From the NCBI GenBank assembly GCA_965660355.1, contig CBFHZN010000004.1:1-64000 (forward strand): 64,000 nucleotides of DNA, read 5' to 3'. This DNA comes from CAJXVY01 sp965660355. Its GTDB lineage: Bacteria; Actinomycetota; Actinomycetes; Actinomycetales; Microbacteriaceae. The position numbers and the translations under genes are program-made. The notes under the pieces are model-generated. The model had not been told where the DNA came from, made no database searches, and saw only the letters and a list, made by a program, of their open reading frames with translations. Positions 34,173 through 43,882 of the stretch are shown here, in pieces; the first letter of the stretch is position 1; each line of letters starts with the position of its first letter.

Positions 34173-35453
34173 TTGAAAACTACCGTTGACCGAATTAAGC
34201 CCACCCGTGCAAAAATCACCTTTGAGGTAACACCAGAGGAGTTCAAGCCAGCGTTGGATAAGGCCTATCAGGAGATTTCCTCACAGGTGAATATCCCTGG
34301 GTTTAGAAAAGGCAAGGTGCCTGCACCCATTTTGGACCAGCGTGTTGGAAGAGGCGCGATTATTGGCCAGGCGATCAATGACAACTTGGATGAATTTTAC
34401 CGTCAGGCATTGGAAGAATCCGGTCTTTCCCCACTCGGTCAGCCCTCCGCTGATGTTAAAAATTCACCCGATGAGAAGACCCTTGAGGGCAATTTGGAAG
34501 TAGAAGTTGAGGTCGAGGTTCGTCCTGAGATAACTCTTCCCGATTACAAGGGCCTGGAGATTGAAGTTGATGAGGCAAAGGTCTCCAAAAAAGATGTGGA
34601 TGCCGAATTAGAAGCCTTGCAGGCTCGTTTTGGTTCGCTGATCACAGTTGACCGTCCAGCAAAAACAGGCGATTTCACCTCAATTGATCTGAAAGCCAGC
34701 ATTGATGGCGAAGTGATTGATGAGGCTGAGGGGATCAGTTACGAAATTGGTTCAGGAAACTTATTGGATGGCATCGATGAGGCTCTATTGACCTTGACTG
34801 CCGGAGAATCGACAACATTCAAATCAGTTTTGGTTGGAGGGGATCATGCCGGCAAAGAGGCAGAGGTGAATGTGACCCTGCAAAGCGTGAAAGAGCGCGA
34901 GCTTCCGAAAGCCGATGATGATTTTGCGCAACTGGCTAGTGAATTTGACACTCTGGAGGAACTGCGTAAAGACCTTGAGCAAAAGGCACTTGCCGGAATG
35001 GCGGATAAACAACGCGTGCAGGCGAGAGAAAAAGCATTAGACAGTTTGATTGCCGCTGTTGAGGTTCCGATCAGCGAAGAAGTCATCGAGCGCGAGGTTC
35101 ACAATCACCTCGAGGGAGAGGGAAGACTGGAGGACGACACTCACCGCGCTGAAGTGACCGAGGAGAGTCAAAAATCTTTCAGGTCACAAATGATTTTGGA
35201 TGAGGTTGCAAAGGCTGAGGAAATCAAGCCTGAGGATCAGGAGCTAATCAACTATTTGGTTGAAAGTGCTGGACAGTATGGAATGCAACCGAATGACTTT
35301 ATCCAAACCATCAGCCAAAATGGCCAGATTGGCATGTTTGCCTCTGAGCTATCAAGGCGTAAGGCTTTAGATTTCTTGGTCGACAACGCCAAAGTAGTCG
35401 ATGGCAAGGGGAAGGCCGTCAAATTTGAGAAGCCTGAGCCACAAGAGAGCTAA
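34173..35453 (+). CDS. tig: Trigger factor
   Basis: 426-residue ribosome-bound chaperone and peptidyl-prolyl isomerase. The N-terminal ribosome-binding domain carries the signature PGFRKGKVP (41-50 region). The FKBP-like domain spans about 150-240, and the helical C-terminal chaperone arms follow. TTG start with CAGGAGAATC upstream. Placed before clpP1P2-clpX, as in many bacteria, linking folding with proteolysis. Confidence 0.96.
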   Translation: MKTTVDRIKPTRAKITFEVTPEEFKPALDKAYQEISSQVNIPGFRKGKVPAPILDQRVGRGAIIGQAINDNLDEFYRQALEESGLSPLGQPSADVKNSPDEKTLEGNLEVEVEVEVRPEITLPDYKGLEIEVDEAKVSKKDVDAELEALQARFGSLITVDRPAKTGDFTSIDLKASIDGEVIDEAEGISYEIGSGNLLDGIDEALLTLTAGESTTFKSVLVGGDHAGKEAEVNVTLQSVKERELPKADDDFAQLASEFDTLEELRKDLEQKALAGMADKQRVQAREKALDSLIAAVEVPISEEVIEREVHNHLEGEGRLEDDTHRAEVTEESQKSFRSQMILDEVAKAEEIKPEDQELINYLVESAGQYGMQPNDFIQTISQNGQIGMFASELSRRKALDFLVDNAKVVDGKGKAVKFEKPEPQES

Positions 35454-35468
35454 ACGCCAGAAGCGAAC
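35451..35468 (+). promoter_or_regulatory. ClgR-like operator upstream of clpP1
   Basis: TAAACGCCAGAAGCGAAC has the CGC-N5-GCG core and flanking A/T pattern I recall for the actinobacterial ClgR activator of clp genes, with one internal mismatch. It starts at the tig stop codon and lies 64 bases before clpP1. Assignment is from memory of the consensus and not tested. Confidence 0.4.
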
Positions 35469-35531
35469 AGCGGAGAATTCTTCTTCGATAGTTGGTTAGC
35501 TAACAGTAGTTATTTCCAGCGAGGAGAATTA

Positions 35532-36116
35532 ATGACCACCCAAATGACTCCACCGCAGTCAGTTTTTGACCGCCTGCTAAAAGACCGAATTATCTGGCTT
35601 GGTAGCGATGTTCGCGATGACAATGCAAACGAGATTGCTGCGAAGATGCTGTTGCTAGCAGCCGAAGATAGCGAACGCGATATTTATTTATACATAAATT
35701 CACCCGGTGGCTCCATCACCGCCGGCATGGCAATTTATGACACGATGCAATACGTCCCAAACGACATTGTTACCGTGGGAATTGGAATGGCGGCTTCGAT
35801 GGGACAGTTTTTGCTATCAAGCGGAACAAAGGGAAAGCGTTACGCGACACCAAACACCAGAGTTTTGCTTCACCAGCCGCTAGGTGGATTCGGTGGAACT
35901 GCCAGCGACATTCAAACCCAGGCGGAGTTGATCAACTCCATGAAGCGTCAGCTTGCCTCAATCACGGCAGAGCAGACGGGTAAGACTGTCGAGCAGATTA
36001 TTGCTGACGGGGACCGCGATCGCTGGTTCACTGCAGATGAAGCTTTGGAGTATGGCTTCATCGATCACATTCAGACATTTGCAACAACAAACACCGGAGT
36101 CGGAGGAGAAAAGTGA
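35532..36116 (+). CDS. clpP1: ATP-dependent Clp protease proteolytic subunit 1
   Basis: 194-residue serine peptidase subunit. Catalytic S89 (GMAASMG), H114 (LLHQP) and D163 (GDRDRWF) are present, with the NSPGGSITAGMAIYDTMQ segment. Actinobacteria build a mixed ClpP1/ClpP2 barrel, so it probably works with the next gene. AGCGAGGAG precedes the ATG. A ClgR-like site lies upstream, and the stop overlaps clpP2 by four bases. Confidence 0.96.
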   Translation: MTTQMTPPQSVFDRLLKDRIIWLGSDVRDDNANEIAAKMLLLAAEDSERDIYLYINSPGGSITAGMAIYDTMQYVPNDIVTVGIGMAASMGQFLLSSGTKGKRYATPNTRVLLHQPLGGFGGTASDIQTQAELINSMKRQLASITAEQTGKTVEQIIADGDRDRWFTADEALEYGFIDHIQTFATTNTGVGGEK

Positions 36117-36769
36117 GCTACTTAGAAAATTCAAGGGGTGAGAAAATCTCTCTTCCAGAGTCCAGGTATATTCTTCCCGAGTTCGAGGAGCGCACTAGCT
36201 ACGGCTTCAAGCGACACAATCCCTATACCAAGCTGTTTGAAGACAGAATTGTTTTTCTGGGCGTGCAGGTCGATGATGCCAGTGCAGATGATGTGATGGC
36301 GCAGTTATTGGTTTTGGAATCGCAAGATCCAGATCGTGACATCACGATGTATATCAACTCTCCCGGTGGATCTTTCACGGCACTGACTGCAATTTATGAC
36401 ACCATGCAGTACATCAAGCCCAATGTTCAAACGGTTTGTTTAGGCCAAGCGGCGAGTGCAGCGGCTGTGTTGCTGGCAGCGGGAGCTACTGGAAAGAGAC
36501 TCGCTTTGCCAAATGCCAGAATATTGATTCACCAGCCAGCAAGTGGTGGAGGCGGACAGGGTCAGGCCAGCGATATTGAAATCCAGGCTAAAGAAATCAT
36601 GCGCATGCGCGAGTGGTTGGAACAGACATTGAGCGAGCACACGGGCAGAAGCATTGAGCAGGTCAATAAAGACATTGACAGGGACAAGATTTTGACCGCT
36701 GAGGAAGCTCTGGAGTATGGAATCATCGATCAGGTTTTATCAAGCAGAAAACCAGTTTTAGGTCGCTAA
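36113..36769 (+). CDS. clpP2: ATP-dependent Clp protease proteolytic subunit 2
   Basis: 218-residue partner of ClpP1. Catalytic residues are S115 (GQAASAA), H140 (LIHQP) and D191 (IDRDKIL). It is longer at the N-terminus than ClpP1, as usual for ClpP2. The GTG start overlaps the end of clpP1. ClpX follows after 56 bases. Confidence 0.96.
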   Translation: MSYLENSRGEKISLPESRYILPEFEERTSYGFKRHNPYTKLFEDRIVFLGVQVDDASADDVMAQLLVLESQDPDRDITMYINSPGGSFTALTAIYDTMQYIKPNVQTVCLGQAASAAAVLLAAGATGKRLALPNARILIHQPASGGGGQGQASDIEIQAKEIMRMREWLEQTLSEHTGRSIEQVNKDIDRDKILTAEEALEYGIIDQVLSSRKPVLGR

Positions 36770-36825
36770 TTCAAAACTCCGCTCACTAGCAACTCAACGT
36801 CGGTGATGGTGGATAAGGTTTAACC

Positions 36826-38097
36826 ATGACCACTTTGGGAGAAAGCTCGGAGCTTTTGAAATGCTCTTTCTGCGGCAAGAGCCAGAAACAGGTAAGAAAG
36901 CTCATCGCCGGTGGCGGTGTCTACATTTGCGATGAGTGCATTGAACTATGCAATGAAATTATCGAAGAGGAGCTTGGCAAGGCCGAAAAGCCTGAGGGCT
37001 TACAAGAAGAACTTCCCAAACCCCAGGAAATCAAAGAGTTTCTAGACGAGTATGTGATCGGTCAAGATCAGGCCAAAAGACAACTGTCTGTAGCCGTTTA
37101 TAACCACTATAAGCGTGTCCGAGCAGGCGGAACTCTCAGCCGCAATGGCAAAAACCACGATGATGTTGAGATTTCAAAATCCAATATCTTGATGATGGGT
37201 CCAACCGGTTGCGGAAAAACCTATCTGGCGCAGACTCTGGCCAAAATGTTGGACGTGCCATTCGCTGTTGCGGATGCGACCGCGCTAACTGAAGCTGGAT
37301 ATGTGGGCGAAGATGTTGAAAACATCCTTTTGAAGCTTTTGCAGGCAGCTGATTTCGATGTCAAAAAAGCGGAGATGGGAATTATCTACATCGATGAAAT
37401 TGACAAGATTTCAAAAAAGAGCGAAAACCCATCCATTACCCGAGACGTTTCGGGCGAGGGTGTCCAGCAGGCACTTTTGAAGATTTTAGAGGGGAGTGTG
37501 GCATCTGTGCCTCCACAAGGGGGCAGAAAACACCCTCAGCAAGAGTTTATTTCGCTCGATACCAAAAATGTGCTGTTCATTGTAGCCGGGGCGTTTGCCG
37601 GTCTTGATTCAATCGTGGGTGAGCGGGTTGGTAAAAAAGGCATCGGTTTTAATTCACCTTTGAAGGAAAAAACCGAGCAAGCGGAGATATTTGCTCAGGT
37701 GCAACCAGAGGATCTTCGTAAATTTGGACTCATCCCTGAGTTCATTGGCCGCCTGCCAGTTGTCACAACAGTCAATCAACTCGGCAAAGATGCGCTGATC
37801 TCGATTTTGAGCGAGCCAAAAAATGCCCTGACTAAGCAGTATCAAAAAATGTTTGAACTGGATGGGTTTGAGCTTGAGTTCACTGAGGACGCGCTTGGCT
37901 TGATAGCTGAAAAAGCAATCGAACGCGAAACGGGAGCCAGGGGATTAAGAGCGATACTTGAAGAAACGCTCTCTCCGTTGATGTTCAATCTGCCTAGCTT
38001 GGAAACTCAAGGAAAAATTATTGTTGATGAGTCAGTCGTTCAAGGCGAGGAACCTCAGGTCGTTCCCTTTCCACAGAAAAAGAAGTCGGCTAGCTAA
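36826..38097 (+). CDS. clpX: ATP-dependent Clp protease ATP-binding subunit ClpX
   Basis: 423-residue AAA+ unfoldase that feeds substrates to ClpP. The N-terminal zinc domain has C13-x2-C16 and C35-x2-C38. Walker A is GPTGCGKT (125-132), the pore loop GYVGED is near 158, Walker B is IIYIDEID (D189, E190), and the ClpP-binding IGF loop is near residue 275 (KKGIGFNSP). Its last eight bases overlap the end of the convergent valS. Confidence 0.97.
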   Translation: MTTLGESSELLKCSFCGKSQKQVRKLIAGGGVYICDECIELCNEIIEEELGKAEKPEGLQEELPKPQEIKEFLDEYVIGQDQAKRQLSVAVYNHYKRVRAGGTLSRNGKNHDDVEISKSNILMMGPTGCGKTYLAQTLAKMLDVPFAVADATALTEAGYVGEDVENILLKLLQAADFDVKKAEMGIIYIDEIDKISKKSENPSITRDVSGEGVQQALLKILEGSVASVPPQGGRKHPQQEFISLDTKNVLFIVAGAFAGLDSIVGERVGKKGIGFNSPLKEKTEQAEIFAQVQPEDLRKFGLIPEFIGRLPVVTTVNQLGKDALISILSEPKNALTKQYQKMFELDGFELEFTEDALGLIAEKAIERETGARGLRAILEETLSPLMFNLPSLETQGKIIVDESVVQGEEPQVVPFPQKKKSAS

Positions 38098-40660
38098 AAA
38101 TTACAGAATCTAGCTGGTAGTCGCCATCGGCAATTTCCAGTTCTTGGATTCTTCCAACCAGCTTCAAATCTGAAATCAGGTCCTTTGCATAACCTTTATC
38201 CGAATCTGGCACCAACAGTTTTGCGGAGCTAATCTCAGCTTTCATCGAAAGTTTTTCATCGGACTTGGTCTTGCGAATCACGGCAAGTGATTTACTCAGC
38301 ACCTGAAGGTATTGGCTATCACCCGTCTCTCCCAATTCGGACACTGTTGGCCATGAAGATGAGTGCACAGAGCCCTGCTGCCACCAGCTCCACATTTCCT
38401 CAGCAGCGAAGGGGATAAACGGCGCAAAAAGCCTATTGAGCGTCGCAAGGGCTATCCGCAGTGTTATCACCGCTGAGGATTTAGCATCGTCACTGCCTGC
38501 GTAAGCTCGATCCTTAACGCTTTCGAGGTAATCATCAGTGAATGTCCAGAAAAAGCTCTCAGCGAGTTCTAGAGCTCTTGTGTGGTCATATCGCTCCAGG
38601 GCCTCGGTGGATTTTTCAACCACTTCTGCAAGTGCTGCCAATAAACCCTTGTCAAGTTCATGCGTTGGCGAGGAATCTGGGTTTGGAAGTTCAAAACCAA
38701 GTGCAAACTTTCCGGCATTTAGAAGCTTCAATGCAAGTCTTCGACCGATTTTCATCTGACCCTCATCGAAGGCTGTGTCGGTTCCTAACCTTGCACTTGC
38801 AGCCCAATAACGAACGCCATCGGACCCGTGATCTTTGAGTAACTGATCGGGGACAACTACGTTTCCCTTGCTTTTGGACATCTTTTTTCTATCCGGGTCC
38901 AAAATCCAACCGGAAATAGCGGCGTTTTTCCAAGGAAGCTGACCATGTTCTAATTCTGATCTGACAAGCGTTGAAAATAGCCAGGTGCGGATGATGTCTT
39001 GACCCTGTGGACGAAGGTCATAGGGGAATATCTTGTCAAAAAGCTCTGGGTTATCAAGCCATCCAGCAGCCAGTTGAGGGGTCAGTGAAGAGGTTGCCCA
39101 GGTGTCCATGATGTCTTTTTCACCTTCGAACCCACCAGGTTTTCCACGCTGGTTTTCTGTGTATCCGGCGGGGCAATCGGAAGATGGGTCAACTGGAAGC
39201 TGTGAAGCGTCGGGAGCAATCGGATTTTCATAATCGGTTTCGCCAGCTTCGTTGATTGGATACCAAACAGGTATTGGCACACCGAAAAATCTCTGCCTGG
39301 AGATTAACCAGTCACCGTTTAGTCCATTAATCCAATCCGCCAATCTCACGGTCATGAAATCTGGGTGAAAATCTAGTTGCTTGCCCAGTGCTAAAAGTCT
39401 TTCCTTGATTGACTCATCGCGTCCACCATTTCTGATGTACCACTGGCGGGTGGAAACAATTTCTAGTGGCTTGTCGCCTTTTTCAAAAAACTTGACCTGG
39501 TGGGTGATCGGACGGATATCGCCTTTTAGGTCGCCACTTTGTTCTAAAAGCTCAACTATTCGCTGCTTTGCGGAGAAAACGGTTTTTCCTGCAAGCTCAG
39601 CAAAGGTCTCTTTTGCCTTTTGGGTATCCAATCCAGTTGGTGGTGTCGACTGAACACGTCCGTCGAATCCTAAGATCGCTCTGTTTGGAAGATTGAGCTC
39701 TCGCCACCAGGTGACGTCGTTTACATCACCAAATGTACAGATCATTGCAATCCCAGTTCCTTTGTCCGGCTGAGCCAACGGATGGGAAACGATTGGCACC
39801 TCCACATCAAACAGTGGAGTTTTGCAAGTTTGCCCAAATAGTTTTTGGTAACGCTCATCATCTGGGTGAGCTACTAGCGCAACACAGGCTGGTAAAAGCT
39901 CGGGCCTAGTGGTGTCTATTAGGATTTCACCCTCAGGACCGTGGAAAGCCAACTGGTGATAGGCGCTTGGCTGTTCTCTGTCTTCTAGTTCCGCTTGCGC
40001 AACAGCTGTCCTAAAAGTGACATCCCACAGTGTTGGGGCCATCGAGATATAAGCTTCACCGCGCTCAAGGTTTTTCAAAAATGCAAGCTGTGAGGTGGCC
40101 TGAGCCCGGTCAGAGATTGTTCGATAGCTTTCTTTCCAATCAACGCTGAGCCCTAGATTGCGCCAAAGGTTTTCAAAAGCCTGCTCGTCTTCCTCAGTCA
40201 GTGCCTCGCAGAGTTCAATAAAGTTTTTCCTACTGATTGGCTGCTGGTCCTGTGGTTTTGAGCTTTTATTGCTTCCACCGGTGATTGGTGGGGTGAAATC
40301 ATTTTCATAAGGAAGCGTCGGATCGCACCTAACTCCGTAATAATTCTGAACCCTTCTCTCAGTTGGCAGTCCATTGTCATCCCAGCCCATTGGGTAGAAA
40401 ACTTTTTTGCCCATCATTCTGCGGTGACGGGCGATTATGTCGGTGTGGGTGTAGCTGAACACGTGACCCACATGCAGGCTTCCACTCGCGGTTGGCGGGG
40501 GAGTGTCGATAGAGTAGATTTCCTCGCGCGAGGCCTGGTGATCAAAGCGGTAAATACCGTTTTCGTTCCAGAAATCGTTCCATTTCTGCTCCAAACCCTC
40601 CAATGCTGCTTTTTCTGGAGTGCTGGCAGGGTTTAGCGGATTAGGCTTAACTGATGACAA
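38090..40660 (-). CDS. valS: Valine-tRNA ligase
   Basis: 856-residue class I synthetase. The HIGH motif is HVGH in PPTASGSLHVGH and the KMSKS motif is KKMSKSKGN. An editing domain (CP1) lies between, and the anticodon-binding domain is C-terminal. There is no long C-terminal coiled coil, so this is the shorter ValS type. TTG start with GAGGGAG upstream. Divergent from ileS with a 66-base shared promoter region. Confidence 0.96.
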   Translation of the reverse strand: MSSVKPNPLNPASTPEKAALEGLEQKWNDFWNENGIYRFDHQASREEIYSIDTPPPTASGSLHVGHVFSYTHTDIIARHRRMMGKKVFYPMGWDDNGLPTERRVQNYYGVRCDPTLPYENDFTPPITGGSNKSSKPQDQQPISRKNFIELCEALTEEDEQAFENLWRNLGLSVDWKESYRTISDRAQATSQLAFLKNLERGEAYISMAPTLWDVTFRTAVAQAELEDREQPSAYHQLAFHGPEGEILIDTTRPELLPACVALVAHPDDERYQKLFGQTCKTPLFDVEVPIVSHPLAQPDKGTGIAMICTFGDVNDVTWWRELNLPNRAILGFDGRVQSTPPTGLDTQKAKETFAELAGKTVFSAKQRIVELLEQSGDLKGDIRPITHQVKFFEKGDKPLEIVSTRQWYIRNGGRDESIKERLLALGKQLDFHPDFMTVRLADWINGLNGDWLISRQRFFGVPIPVWYPINEAGETDYENPIAPDASQLPVDPSSDCPAGYTENQRGKPGGFEGEKDIMDTWATSSLTPQLAAGWLDNPELFDKIFPYDLRPQGQDIIRTWLFSTLVRSELEHGQLPWKNAAISGWILDPDRKKMSKSKGNVVVPDQLLKDHGSDGVRYWAASARLGTDTAFDEGQMKIGRRLALKLLNAGKFALGFELPNPDSSPTHELDKGLLAALAEVVEKSTEALERYDHTRALELAESFFWTFTDDYLESVKDRAYAGSDDAKSSAVITLRIALATLNRLFAPFIPFAAEEMWSWWQQGSVHSSSWPTVSELGETGDSQYLQVLSKSLAVIRKTKSDEKLSMKAEISSAKLLVPDSDKGYAKDLISDLKLVGRIQELEIADGDYQLDSVIFS

Positions 40661-40690
40661 GAGATCTCCCTCTCAAAGGTTTCTCTAAGA

Positions 40691-40719
40691 TTAACAGTGT
40701 TATTTTGGCAGATTTAGAA
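40691..40719 (+). promoter_or_regulatory. Promoter of ileS, leaderless
   Basis: TTAACA (40691-40696), a 17-base spacer and TTAGAA (40714-40719), ending seven bases before ATG 40727. No ribosome binding site is present. No T-box-like structure would fit in this short region. Confidence 0.55.
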
Positions 40720-40726
40720 AGCGCAA

Positions 40727-43700
40727 ATGTACCCAAGGAATAATCAGCACCAATCCGGCATCGATCCAAGCCCCTCTTTTCCCAAAATTGAGAACCGGGT
40801 TTTGGAATTTTGGAAACAGGATGACACCTTCCAATATTCAATAGACCAAAGGGTTCAAGAGCAGGCTGAAGAGTTTGTTTTCTACGACGGACCCCCATTT
40901 GCCAACGGCTTGCCGCACTACGGTCACTTGCTTACCGGTTATGTAAAAGATTTTGTTCCCAGGTTCCAAACCATGCGTGGTAATCGAGTCGAGAGAAGAT
41001 TTGGTTGGGACACTCACGGTTTACCAGCAGAAGTTGAGGCCGAGAGATTATTGGGAATCAGCGGTCGCCCCGAGATTGAAAACTACGGGGTCAAAAAATT
41101 TAATGAGTTTTGCAAAACCTCTGTTTTGAAATACACCGAAGACTGGCAAAGCTACGTAACCCGCCAGGCTCGCTGGGTTGATTTTGATAATGACTACAAG
41201 ACGTTGGACAAAAACTACACAGAAAGCGTCTTGTGGGCATTCAAAGAACTCCACAACAAGGGTCTGGTTTATGAGGGTTTCAAAGTGTTGGCCTACTGCT
41301 GGAGATGTGAAACCCCACTAAGTAATCACGAACTGAGAATGGATGACGAGGTTTATCGTCAACGGCAAGACCAGGCAGTAACGGTTAAGTTCCCAGTGAC
41401 AACCGAGGGTGAATTTCAAGGAGTGAATCTGCTTGCTTGGACGACCACCCCCTGGACACTTCCCACAAACTTCGCAGTTGCAGTTGGGCCAGAGATTGAG
41501 TATTCGGTAGTGGAGGCAAATGGCGAAAGATTCCTGATTGCCACAAGCTTGATGTCTCAGTATCTAAAGGAATTCGGCGTTGAGTCAGAAAAAGATCTAA
41601 GTGTTTCAAAAACAGTGAGCGGAAATGATCTCAAAGGACTTCGTTATCAGCCTGTTTTTGATTACTACACATCAGGATTTGACACCGAAAACGCCTGGCA
41701 GATTTTGGTTGGCGAGTATGTAAGTGCCGATGAGGGAACCGGAATTGTGCACCAGGCTCCAGCCTATGGTGAAGATGACCAGGCTCTTTGTAACGAAGCA
41801 GGCATTCCAACGTACGTGAGCGTCAATGAGCGAGGTGAGTTCAATGCCTTAATTTCCGATTTTGAGGGCATGCATGTCTTTGACGCAAATAAGCCGATTA
41901 CTCAAAAACTAAAAGAGTCTGGAAGGCTTTTCAGGCAGGCCAGCTATGACCACCCGTATCCTCATTGCTACAGGTGCAAGAACCCGCTTATCTATAAGGC
42001 AGTCTCCTCATGGTTTGTCGAGACAACCAAAATTAGAGATCGCATGCTGGAGTTAAATCAGGGGATCAATTGGGTGCCCTCTCACACCAAAGACGGCTCA
42101 TTTGGTAAGTGGTTAGAAAATGTTCGGGACTGGGCGATTAGTCGCAATAGATTCTGGGGGGCTCCGATTCCAGTTTGGAAATCGGACGATCCCAATTACC
42201 CGAGAATCGATATTTATGGATCTCTTGAAGAACTAGAACGAGATTTCGGCAAAGCCCCGAGTGATTTTCACCGTCCTGAAATTGATGAGCTAGTCAGGCC
42301 AAACCCCGATGACCCAACCGGCAAGTCAATGATGAGAAGAGTTCCAGAGGTATTGGATTGCTGGTTTGAATCAGGATCCATGCCCTTTGCACAGGTTCAC
42401 TACCCATTTGAAAACACCGAATGGTTTGAAACCCACTTCCCAGGGGATTTCATCGTTGAATACGTAGGTCAGACCCGCGGCTGGTTTTACACGCTGCATG
42501 TTTTGGCAACAGCCCTGTTTGACAAGCCAGCTTTCAAAAACGCTGTTAGCCACGGGATTGTCTTGGGTGATGATGGCCAAAAAATGAGCAAATCATTGCG
42601 GAACTACCCAGATGTGCAAGAGGTGTTTGAAAGGGATGGCTCAGATGCCATGCGCTGGTTTTTGATGAGCTCACCGATTCTTCGCGGTGGGAATCTCTCC
42701 GTGTCTGAGGCTGGAATCAGAGAGTCGGTTAGGCAATTTATGCTGCCTCTTTGGAACAGCTATTACTTTTTCACCCTCTATGCCAACGCCAATGAGTTTC
42801 AGGCGAGTTACTCAACCGCCTCGGAGCAAATTTTGGATAGATATTTATTTGGAAAATTGCATCAGTTGATAACTGACCTCACTGAGTCTATGGAAAATTT
42901 CGACAGCTACCGCTCAACTAATTTGTTGAGAGACTTTGGTGAGGTTTTGACCAACTGGTTTATTCGTCGCTCCAGAGACAGGTTCTGGGAGGGGGACGAG
43001 GATGCTCAAGACACCCTCTACACAACTCTGGAGACCCTCTCCAGGCTCTCTGCGCCGTTATTACCCATGATTTCAGAGGAAATTTGGCAGGGGCTGACCG
43101 CAGGCCGCAGTGTTCACCTAACCGACTGGCCAAAACCAGAGGATTATCCGTTTGATGAGGGTTTAGTTCAGTCCATGGATGAAATTCGTGAAATTGCAAG
43201 TGTCGGGCTTGCACTGAGAAAACAAGCAGGATTAAGAGTCAGGCTCCCATTGCGATCGGCTGTGATTGCTAGCAATAACGTTTCTGGAATCGAACCCTTC
43301 GTCGATTTGATTCGGGAGGAATTAAATCTGAAGCAGGTTGAACTTGTGTCGATGAGTGAGGAGACAGCCAAGCGATTTGGTCTTGTGAAGCAGCTAAATG
43401 TTAATGCAAGGGCACTAGGACCAAGAATCGGTTCTCAGGTTCAACAGGTGATTGCAGCCAGCAAACAGGGAGACTGGAGCGAGCAGGATGGCAATGTCAC
43501 GGCTGGCGGAGTTGAATTGCTGCCCGAAGAGTATGAACTAAAGCTTGCAGGTGGGACCGAAAGCTCGGCTATCGGGTTACTCCCCGAAGGGTTTTTGATT
43601 CTGGACACCGAGCTTGATCAGGAATTGCAGGCCGAGGGAATGGCAAGAGATGCAATCCGACATATTCAACAGGCACGAAAAGATGCTGGTTTAGATGTTT

Positions 43701-43882
43701 CAGACCGGATTGGTTTGACTGTGGGTGTCACATCAGGTGCTATGCAGGCGCTAGAGAATCATCAAGATCTTTTGATGCACGAAACATTGGCAAAACAAAT
43801 CAGCTTTGAGCAAATCTCGGAAGCTGAGTTATCAATTGGTGATGATGAAAAAATCAGCATTGAAGTGGAAAAACTTGCCTGA
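40727..43882 (+). CDS. ileS: Isoleucine-tRNA ligase
   Basis: 1051-residue class I synthetase of the longer, eukaryote-like IleS2 type common in actinobacteria. The HIGH motif appears as HYGH in PFANGLPHYGH, the editing domain includes WTTTPWTLPTN, and the active loop is KMSKSLRNYPD. IleS2 enzymes are often naturally less sensitive to mupirocin; that is family knowledge, not shown here. The gene end overlaps the likely start of folC. Confidence 0.96.
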   Translation: MYPRNNQHQSGIDPSPSFPKIENRVLEFWKQDDTFQYSIDQRVQEQAEEFVFYDGPPFANGLPHYGHLLTGYVKDFVPRFQTMRGNRVERRFGWDTHGLPAEVEAERLLGISGRPEIENYGVKKFNEFCKTSVLKYTEDWQSYVTRQARWVDFDNDYKTLDKNYTESVLWAFKELHNKGLVYEGFKVLAYCWRCETPLSNHELRMDDEVYRQRQDQAVTVKFPVTTEGEFQGVNLLAWTTTPWTLPTNFAVAVGPEIEYSVVEANGERFLIATSLMSQYLKEFGVESEKDLSVSKTVSGNDLKGLRYQPVFDYYTSGFDTENAWQILVGEYVSADEGTGIVHQAPAYGEDDQALCNEAGIPTYVSVNERGEFNALISDFEGMHVFDANKPITQKLKESGRLFRQASYDHPYPHCYRCKNPLIYKAVSSWFVETTKIRDRMLELNQGINWVPSHTKDGSFGKWLENVRDWAISRNRFWGAPIPVWKSDDPNYPRIDIYGSLEELERDFGKAPSDFHRPEIDELVRPNPDDPTGKSMMRRVPEVLDCWFESGSMPFAQVHYPFENTEWFETHFPGDFIVEYVGQTRGWFYTLHVLATALFDKPAFKNAVSHGIVLGDDGQKMSKSLRNYPDVQEVFERDGSDAMRWFLMSSPILRGGNLSVSEAGIRESVRQFMLPLWNSYYFFTLYANANEFQASYSTASEQILDRYLFGKLHQLITDLTESMENFDSYRSTNLLRDFGEVLTNWFIRRSRDRFWEGDEDAQDTLYTTLETLSRLSAPLLPMISEEIWQGLTAGRSVHLTDWPKPEDYPFDEGLVQSMDEIREIASVGLALRKQAGLRVRLPLRSAVIASNNVSGIEPFVDLIREELNLKQVELVSMSEETAKRFGLVKQLNVNARALGPRIGSQVQQVIAASKQGDWSEQDGNVTAGGVELLPEEYELKLAGGTESSAIGLLPEGFLILDTELDQELQAEGMARDAIRHIQQARKDAGLDVSDRIGLTVGVTSGAMQALENHQDLLMHETLAKQISFEQISEAELSIGDDEKISIEVEKLA

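Noticed and set aside
40661..40726. T-box riboswitch before ileS or valS
   Set aside because: The 66-base divergent gap is too short, and the ileS promoter leaves essentially no leader.
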